Origin: Thermoleophilia bacterium | GTDB lineage: Bacteria > Actinomycetota > Thermoleophilia > Gaiellales > Gaiellaceae | Assembly (NCBI GenBank): GCA_013362295.1 | Contig: JABFWJ010000023.1 | Location: 1 to 9,804, forward strand | DNA: 9,804 nt | Direction: 5' to 3' | In this document: in pieces, positions 6,234 through 9,804 of the stretch | Position numbering within the stretch: position 1 is the stretch's first letter | Layout: every line of letters begins with the position of its first letter | Position numbers and translations under genes: made by a program | The notes under the pieces: generated by a model | Databases searched by the model: none | The model's input: the letters and a program-made list of their open reading frames with translations, nothing else | What the model was told of the DNA's origin: nothing

Positions 6234-6272
6234 TTTGCGACAGGCGGCGCCGAAGGCGCCGACTGTCGCAAA
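6234..6272 (-). terminator. Long interrupted hairpin after the VOC gene, probable terminator
   Basis: The outer arms TTTGCGACAG (6234-6243) and CTGTCGCAAA (6263-6272) pair perfectly. Inside, after one G-A mismatch, a further 7 bp pair (6245-6251 with 6255-6261) around a GAA loop. That gives 17 paired positions over 39 nt. It lies 10 nt past the TAG of the VOC gene and upstream of the secreted-protein gene. No T-tract follows on the minus strand, but the A/T ends of the outer arms are symmetrical. A terminator at the end of the mod/VOC transcript is the simplest reading; a dispersed palindromic repeat is the alternative. Confidence 0.5.
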
Positions 6273-6282
6273 TTGCGGATTT

Positions 6283-6651
6283 CTACCCGGACGGAGCCTG
6301 GGCCGAGGGGTCGTTCTGCCAGAGGCCGAACTCGGTCCCCTGGGTGTCCTTGCAGGTCGAGAACCAGCCCATGTTGGGCACCGGCATCGGGTCGTCCGCC
6401 TCGCCCCCGAGTTCCTTCACGCGGGCGGCACCGGCCTTGATGTCGTCTACGTCGAAGTAGACGCGCGTCCCGCGCTTGCCGGGCTCCATGTTCGTGATCG
6501 CCGCGCCTTGCTGGTCGCCGATCCGGGTCATGTGGTACTCGGACGGGCCCGGATACGACTCGAACTGCCACCCGAAGAGCGAGCCCCAGAACTCGCGGCC
6601 CTTCTCGGTGTCGTCGGCCGGGATCTCGATGTGCACGATCTGACCGGGCAT
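6283..6651 (-). CDS. VOC (vicinal oxygen chelate / glyoxalase-fold) family protein
   Basis: This 122-residue protein matches the length of a single VOC domain. It opens with IVHIEIPADDTEKGREFW (5-22), the first beta strand and helix of the fold, with His7 at a usual metal-ligand position. FGWQFE follows. The second module is TRVYFDVDDIKAG (62-74), ending in GTEFGLWQN (105-113), which is close to the common GNxFGLWE motif with E107 in the region of the last ligand. The start is fixed by AAGGAGG (6656-6662), 4 nt before the ATG. The gene sits 57 nt behind modC on the same strand. VOC proteins include glyoxalases, dioxygenases, resistance proteins and many of unknown substrate; nothing here selects one. 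Co-transcription with the mod genes is possible, but its own strong ribosome binding site means expression need not be coupled. Confidence 0.85.
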   Translation of the reverse strand: MPGQIVHIEIPADDTEKGREFWGSLFGWQFESYPGPSEYHMTRIGDQQGAAITNMEPGKRGTRVYFDVDDIKAGAARVKELGGEADDPMPVPNMGWFSTCKDTQGTEFGLWQNDPSAQAPSG

Positions 6652-6655
6652 GCGC

Positions 6656-6662
6656 CCTCCTT
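6656..6662 (-). promoter_or_regulatory. Strong Shine-Dalgarno sequence AAGGAGG for the VOC gene
   Basis: It is a perfect anti-16S complement 4 nt before the ATG at 6651. It is by far the best ribosome binding site in the window; the mod genes upstream rely on tight junctions instead. Confidence 0.7.
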
Positions 6663-6708
6663 CTTCGTCGTTGCGGTCGACGGTTACGACCGGTCGCCCG
6701 TGAAGATC

Positions 6709-7746
6709 TCATCGGTCTTCGTGCTCGGCAACGACCCGGGTGCCGGTCGCTTTGAACGTCGCGAACGCGGGCCGGCCTGCAACGAGCGCGAGTCGCCGGA
6801 GCGATTCGGCGGTGATCTCCGCGGTGACGGGGCCGATCGCGATGCGAACGCGGTTGCCGAGCTCGGCGATGCTGCGGACCGGGGCGTGGATCACGTTGAG
6901 GGCGGAATCGTGGGGCGGCTCGGACGCGACCGTGACGTCCCAGGGATAGACCGCGAGCACGACGCGCCCGTGCGCCGGATCCGCGGTCGCGACGACGCTG
7001 CCGTCGTCGAGCCGGACGCGGGTCGATTCGGGCCCGGGCTCGGCGTCACCGTGGAGGAGGTTCGCGCCGGTGAAGGAGGCCACGAACGAGTCCGCCGGTT
7101 GCGCGACGAGCCCGCTCGGCGTGCCCGTCTGCCGAAGCTTCCCGTCGACGATCACGCCGACGGTGTCAGCGAGCGCGGCCGCGTCCTCGAAGTCGTGGGT
7201 GACGAGCAGCACCGGGATGTCGAGCGTGGATAGGAGGTCGTGCAGCTCGGCGCGGACCGCCGTCTTCGTGTGCGCGTCCAGCGCCGAGAGCGGCTCGTCG
7301 AGGAGCAGAACCTGCGGCTCGCGCGCGAGCGCGCGCGCCAGCGCAACACGCTGCTTTTCACCGCCCGAGAGCTGTGCGGGACGCGCCCGCTCGAGGTGCG
7401 CGATCCGGAACCGCTCGAGGTAGTCGTCGGCTCCGTGCTTCCGCGCGTACTCGATGTTCTGGCGCACCGTCATGTGCGGGAACAGCGCGTATTCCTGGAA
7501 CACGAGACCGATCCGCCGCCGCTCCGCCGGCACGTCGACCCCGCGGGGGCCGTCGAACCAGACGTCGTCGTCGACCGCGATGCGGCCCGCGCGCGGGCGG
7601 ACGAGGCCGGCGACGGCGCGCAGCACGGTCGTCTTGCCGGCGCCGGACGGGCCGACGAGCGCGAGCGTCGAGCCGACTTCGAGGCTCAGCTCGAGCTCGT
7701 AAGACCGAAGAGCGACGGTGATCCGGTCGAGGAGGAGCGTTGCCAT
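6709..7746 (-). CDS. modC: Molybdate ABC transporter ATP-binding protein ModC
   Basis: This 345-residue protein powers molybdate import from the cytoplasmic face by hydrolysing ATP. The nucleotide-binding domain is complete: Walker A GPSGAGKTT (32-40), Q-loop Q84 in LVFQEYALFPHMTV, signature LSGGEKQ (126-132), Walker B VLLLDEP (146-152), D-loop SALD (154-157) and switch His184 in LVTHDF. Residues about 225-345 form the C-terminal regulatory part with a TOBE-type segment (APVRSIAELGNRVRIAIG), as in ModC and related CysA/PotA importers. The ATG at 7746 gives the standard N-terminus and lies inside the end of modB, so the two genes overlap by 61 nt. No good ribosome binding site is visible, which fits translational coupling. 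Sequence alone would also allow another ABC importer ATPase, but the adjacent modA and modB settle the assignment. Confidence 0.92.
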   Translation of the reverse strand: MATLLLDRITVALRSYELELSLEVGSTLALVGPSGAGKTTVLRAVAGLVRPRAGRIAVDDDVWFDGPRGVDVPAERRRIGLVFQEYALFPHMTVRQNIEYARKHGADDYLERFRIAHLERARPAQLSGGEKQRVALARALAREPQVLLLDEPLSALDAHTKTAVRAELHDLLSTLDIPVLLVTHDFEDAAALADTVGVIVDGKLRQTGTPSGLVAQPADSFVASFTGANLLHGDAEPGPESTRVRLDDGSVVATADPAHGRVVLAVYPWDVTVASEPPHDSALNVIHAPVRSIAELGNRVRIAIGPVTAEITAESLRRLALVAGRPAFATFKATGTRVVAEHEDR

Positions 7747-8516
7747 GTGAGTCCGATGCGAAGCGCGACGAGGAGGACGATGCTGAAGAGGACGAGCACA
7801 CCGCTCATCGCGAGGGTGGCGTCGAAGTTGCGGGCGAACTCGGCGTAGATGGCGAGCGAGAACGTCTGGGTCACCCCCTGCAGGCTGCCCGCGAACATGA
7901 TCGTCGCGCCGAACTCCCCGATGCCCCGCGCGAAAGAGAGGGCGAGCCCGGCGATCAGCCCGCCGCGGGCGAGCGGCAGCACGACGCGGAAGAACGTCCG
8001 CGCGGGCCCGGCACCCAGGGTGCGCGACGCCGCAGCGAGCTGGGCGTCGGTCGCCTCGAACGCGGCGATCGCCTGTCTGATGTAGAGCGGGCTCGCGACG
8101 TACGCGACGGCGATCGTCACGGCGGACTGCGTGAACGGGAGCGTGATGCCGACCGCGTGCAGGCTCGAGCCGAGCAGCCCGAAGTGGCCGAACGCCGCCA
8201 GGAGGCCGATGCCCGCGACCGCCGGCGGCAGCACGAGCGGAAGCTCGACGAGGGTGACGGCGAGCGCGTGACCCGGGAAGCGGCGGCTTGCGAGCAGGTA
8301 GGCCGCCGGCGTGCCGAGCAGCACGATCAGCAGCTGCGCGAGCACGCTCGTCTTCAGGCTCACCTCGAGGGCGTCCGTGACGACCGGGTTCGAGAGCTGC
8401 TGGACGAGCCGGGCGGGGGAAGAGTGGGCGAAGATCGCGAGGATCGGGAGCAGGAGGAACGCGAGCGCGAGCAGCGCCGCGGCCACGTAGGCGAACGCAA
8501 GGAGCGAGCGGCGCAT
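7686..8516 (-). CDS. modB: Molybdate ABC transporter permease ModB
   Basis: This 276-residue inner-membrane protein forms the molybdate channel. Hydrophobic segments are at about 8-30, 55-76, 85-109, 128-148, 184-205 and 236-255. The EAA loop that docks the ATPase is AAASRTLGAGPARTFFRVVL (161-180) followed by PLA, and the ModB/CysU-type stretch ARGIGEFGATIMFAGSLQG (196-214) is present. The start is the ATG at 8516, 2 nt after the modA stop; the open frame reaches back to 9005, but that part is an Arg/Gly-rich shadow of modA. The C-terminus (TWQRSSSTGSPSLFGLTSSS) is unusually Ser-rich and is encoded over the start of modC, so it may be an overprinted extension. The first seven residues, MRRSLLA, equal those of ModA and come from an exact 19-bp DNA repeat. 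Confidence 0.92.
   Translation of the reverse strand: MRRSLLAFAYVAAALLALAFLLLPILAIFAHSSPARLVQQLSNPVVTDALEVSLKTSVLAQLLIVLLGTPAAYLLASRRFPGHALAVTLVELPLVLPPAVAGIGLLAAFGHFGLLGSSLHAVGITLPFTQSAVTIAVAYVASPLYIRQAIAAFEATDAQLAAASRTLGAGPARTFFRVVLPLARGGLIAGLALSFARGIGEFGATIMFAGSLQGVTQTFSLAIYAEFARNFDATLAMSGVLVLFSIVLLVALRIGLTWQRSSSTGSPSLFGLTSSS
8497..8515 (-). repeat. 19-bp exact direct repeat, copy at the start of modB
   Basis: The sequence GCAAGGAGCGAGCGGCGCA (plus strand) is found here and again at 9246-9264, each time covering the first codons of a mod gene. It encodes RRSLLA in the same frame in both genes. The two copies are 749 bp apart, so recombination between them would remove modA and fuse the modA start to modB in frame. 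Confidence 0.8.
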
Positions 8517-8518
8517 CG

Positions 8519-9265
8519 CTAGCGCTTCGGCTTCATGCGCGGAAGGAAGCCCGCGGCGATCAGCTTCGCCTGCCCCGCCTTGCTCAGCAGCCGGTTGACG
8601 AACGCCTGGCCGCCGGCCTTGTTGCCGCCGGCCGAGACGAGGCAGATGCCGTACTGCACCTTCGGCTCCGCCCAGGCGGGCACCTTGATCGTCTTCACCT
8701 TCCCGGGAACGGCCCGCGCGTCCGTGGAGTAGACGAAACCTGCGTCCGCCTCGCCGAGCGCCACCTTCGCGAGCACCTCGCGCACGTCGGTCTCCCGGCT
8801 GACCACGTTCTTCAGGACCGCGGTGGCGAGATTCATCTGCTTCAGGACCTGGAGCGTGTAGCTGCCGACCGGAACGCCCGGGCCGGCGATCACGAGCTTC
8901 ACACCCTCCTTCGACAGGTCGAACACGCTGCGGATTCCGGCGGGGTTCGCGGCCGGCACGACGACCACGAGCGTGTTGCGCGTGAAGACGACCGGCTTGG
9001 AGCACAGCCCGCGCGCGAACAGTTGTGCGGGGAGCGTCGTGTTCGCGGCGGCGAACACATCCGCGGGGGCGCCCTGCTGGATCTGTGCGGCGAGCGCGTT
9101 CGAGCCGCCGAACGAGTACCGCTCCGCCGGGTCGATCTTCGGGAACACGTCGGTGAGCGAGGCGGCCGCGTAAACCGTGAGCTGTGCCCGTGCCGCCGCG
9201 TGGGCGCGGGTCGCGACCGCCGCCAGGAGAAGGAGTGCCGCAAGTGCAAGGAGCGAGCGGCGCAC
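8519..9265 (-). CDS. modA: Molybdate ABC transporter substrate-binding protein ModA
   Basis: This 248-residue exported protein captures molybdate (or tungstate) and delivers it to ModBC. Residues 1-24 are a signal peptide (MRRSLLALAALLLLAAVA, cleavage near AHA-AA); there is no lipobox cysteine, so how it is held at the cell surface is unclear. Family landmarks are LTVYAAASLTDVF (29-41, binding Ser36), FGGSNALAAQI (52-62, Ser55), GAPADVFAAAN (65-75), GVPVGSYTLQVL (130-141, Ser135) and ALGEADAGFVYSTDA (169-183, Tyr179). The start is GTG at 9265-9263, one base after the stop of the regulator gene, and the stop is 2 nt before modB. Length and motifs are normal for the family. Molybdate versus tungstate preference cannot be read from the sequence. 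Confidence 0.93.
   Translation of the reverse strand: MRRSLLALAALLLLAAVATRAHAAARAQLTVYAAASLTDVFPKIDPAERYSFGGSNALAAQIQQGAPADVFAAANTTLPAQLFARGLCSKPVVFTRNTLVVVVPAANPAGIRSVFDLSKEGVKLVIAGPGVPVGSYTLQVLKQMNLATAVLKNVVSRETDVREVLAKVALGEADAGFVYSTDARAVPGKVKTIKVPAWAEPKVQYGICLVSAGGNKAGGQAFVNRLLSKAGQAKLIAAGFLPRMKPKR
9246..9264 (-). repeat. 19-bp exact direct repeat, copy at the start of modA
   Basis: This is the partner of the copy at 8497-8515. It covers codons 1-7 of modA (GTG start, here CGCCGCTCGCTCCTTGC on the coding strand), and the genes diverge directly after it. Confidence 0.8.
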
Positions 9266-9274
9266 GTCAGCTCT
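9262..9274 (-). repeat. 13-bp repeated stop/start junction AGAGCTGACGTGC, copy before modA
   Basis: The coding-strand sequence holds the TGA of the regulator gene, one C, and the GTG of modA. The identical 13 bp recur at 9641-9653 at the ferritin-like/regulator junction. No Shine-Dalgarno sequence is near either one, so initiation probably relies on ribosomes that have just terminated. Confidence 0.7.
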
Positions 9275-9644
9275 GGATGATCACGTTGGTCGACTTGACG
9301 ATCGCGGTCGTCGCCATCCCGTTCTTCAGGCCGAGCTCCTCGACCGCGTCGCGCGTCACGACGGCCACCAGCCGGACCGGATCGCTGACGACCATCTCGA
9401 CCTGCGCCATCAGCCCGTCGACCTTCACGTCGGTGACGATCCCCCGGAAGCGGTTGCGCGCGCTGATGTGCGCGCCGCCACGGTCGCCCCGTACGCGGTC
9501 GATCTCGTCGGCCGAGACCACGCGCCGGTTGCCTGCGTCGCGCTGCACCTCGATCCGGCCCGCCTTGTCCCAGCGCCGCAGCGTGTCGAGGCTGATCCCG
9601 AGCGCGGAGGCGGCCTCGCTTGCCGTGTAAAGCTGCTTCGGCAC
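9267..9644 (-). CDS. MerR-type helix-turn-helix protein with TOBE/Mop molybdate-binding domain, probable Mo-responsive regulator
   Basis: This 125-residue protein has two clear parts. Residues 5-35 (YTASEAASALGISLDTLRRW then DKAGRI) are a MerR/excisionase-like winged helix-turn-helix. Residues about 60-123 are a single Mop/TOBE domain: SARNRFRGIVTDVKVDGLMA, an anion-binding type strand pair, then RLVAVVTRDAVEELGLKNG and a final TAIVKSTNVII. Mop domains bind molybdate or tungstate. An HTH-Mop protein directly upstream of modABC is most simply a regulator that senses intracellular molybdate, filling the role of ModE but with a different DNA-binding domain. It might instead be a storage or trafficking molbindin. 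The start is GTG at 9644-9642, one base after the preceding stop, and the stop is one base before modA. The domain calls are strong; the regulatory target is inferred. Confidence 0.88.
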   Translation of the reverse strand: MPKQLYTASEAASALGISLDTLRRWDKAGRIEVQRDAGNRRVVSADEIDRVRGDRGGAHISARNRFRGIVTDVKVDGLMAQVEMVVSDPVRLVAVVTRDAVEELGLKNGMATTAIVKSTNVIIQS

Positions 9645-9653
9645 GTCAGCTCT
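9641..9653 (-). repeat. 13-bp repeated stop/start junction AGAGCTGACGTGC, copy before the HTH-TOBE gene
   Basis: This is the second copy of the junction described at 9262-9274. It places the TGA of the ferritin-like gene one base before the GTG of the regulator. Confidence 0.7.
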
Positions 9654-9804
9654 CGTACGTGTCGAGTGCGGCGGACACGGCGTCGATCGGGAGTGCTGCG
9701 GCGAACGGCCGTCCGATCGCGGGCTTGCCGACCAGCTGCGCGAGCACCGAGACGTGCTGGGCCTCGTTCGCCGCGATCTGCCCGAGGGGGAGCCGCAGCT
9801 CCGG
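9646..9804 (-). CDS. C-terminal end of a ferritin-like domain protein (partial)
   Basis: Only the last 52 codons and the TGA (9646-9648) are in the window; the start lies beyond the right edge. The translated end reads IAANEAQHVSVLAQLVGKPA, then AIGRPF and finally SAALDTYES. The E-x-x-H pair in NEAQHVSVL is the metal-ligand pattern of the last helix of a ferritin-like four-helix bundle, as in the ferritin-like proteins often annotated beside actinobacterial mod genes. Such proteins bind iron or manganese or are of unknown function. The frame, stop and one-base gap to the regulator gene are certain. The family rests on one helix and should be read as probable. Confidence 0.6.
   Translation of the reverse strand, partial: PELRLPLGQIAANEAQHVSVLAQLVGKPAIGRPFAAALPIDAVSAALDTYES

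Noticed and set aside
5395..7233. A 612-codon open frame on the plus strand
   Set aside because: It lies antisense across three well-supported minus-strand genes, is Arg/Glu/Gly/Val-rich like other GC-driven shadow frames, and shows no motif or start signal.
8517..9005. An upstream extension of the modB frame
   Set aside because: It overlaps modA out of frame. The permease begins at the ATG at 8516, directly after the modA stop.
1..9804. CRISPR arrays, tRNA or rRNA genes, transposases, toxin-antitoxin or phage genes
   Set aside because: No regularly spaced repeats, RNA gene signatures or mobile-element proteins were found on either strand by reading; a profile search could still find a small RNA.

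Overview
The window is a very GC-rich, densely packed stretch in which every gene I can support is read from the minus strand. Base composition, frequent GTG/TTG starts, stop/start overlaps of a few bases and the protein sequences suggest a high-GC actinobacterium, perhaps of the Thermoleophilia type. That placement is an inference; the window holds no rRNA, tRNA or other phylogenetic marker. Genes are described below in transcription order, from high to low coordinates.

Region 1 (about 9804-6709) is a molybdate-uptake operon. It begins with the C-terminal end of a ferritin-like protein (9646-9804, cut by the window edge). Next come a small MerR-type helix-turn-helix protein with a molybdate-binding TOBE/Mop domain (9267-9644), the periplasmic binding protein ModA (8519-9265), the permease ModB (7686-8516) and the ATPase ModC (6709-7746). 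Gaps are 1, 1 and 2 nt, and modB and modC overlap by 61 nt, so the set is probably one translationally coupled transcript whose promoter lies outside the window. A VOC/glyoxalase-fold protein (6283-6651) follows with its own strong Shine-Dalgarno sequence and is closed by a long hairpin (6234-6272).

Region 2 (about 6233-4276) holds two exported proteins I cannot assign to a family: 320 aa (5188-6150) and 257 aa (4320-5093). Each has an N-terminal signal-type segment and several cysteines, and each is followed within about 12 nt by a strong GC-rich hairpin (5145-5175 and 4276-4308). The first has an inverted repeat over its start codon. The second ends in a strongly acidic Asn/Glu/Asp tail. 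They are the least explained genes here.

Region 3 (4236-1) is a MoxR/DUF58/von Willebrand A cluster of the Bat-like type: MoxR AAA+ ATPase, DUF58 protein, a two-TM membrane protein, a membrane-anchored VWA protein with a complete MIDAS site, a small TPR-like protein, and the start of a further probable membrane protein cut by the left edge. From DUF58 onward every junction is a 4-nt overlap (ATGA, GTGA, ATGA, TTGA), so these genes are surely one operon. MoxR with VWA partners is a known arrangement for chaperone-like or metal-insertion assembly of enzyme complexes or for envelope stress functions; the substrate cannot be read from the window. The oddity is that the moxR frame has no stop where the family ends (about 3229) and stays open to 2509, deep inside the DUF58 gene.

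No CRISPR array, insertion sequence, tRNA, rRNA or prophage signature was seen. I did not find a clearly new multi-gene system. The best candidates for a second look are the moxR/DUF58 reading-frame anomaly, the two unknown secreted proteins with their flanking hairpins, and the short exact repeats at the starts of the mod genes.
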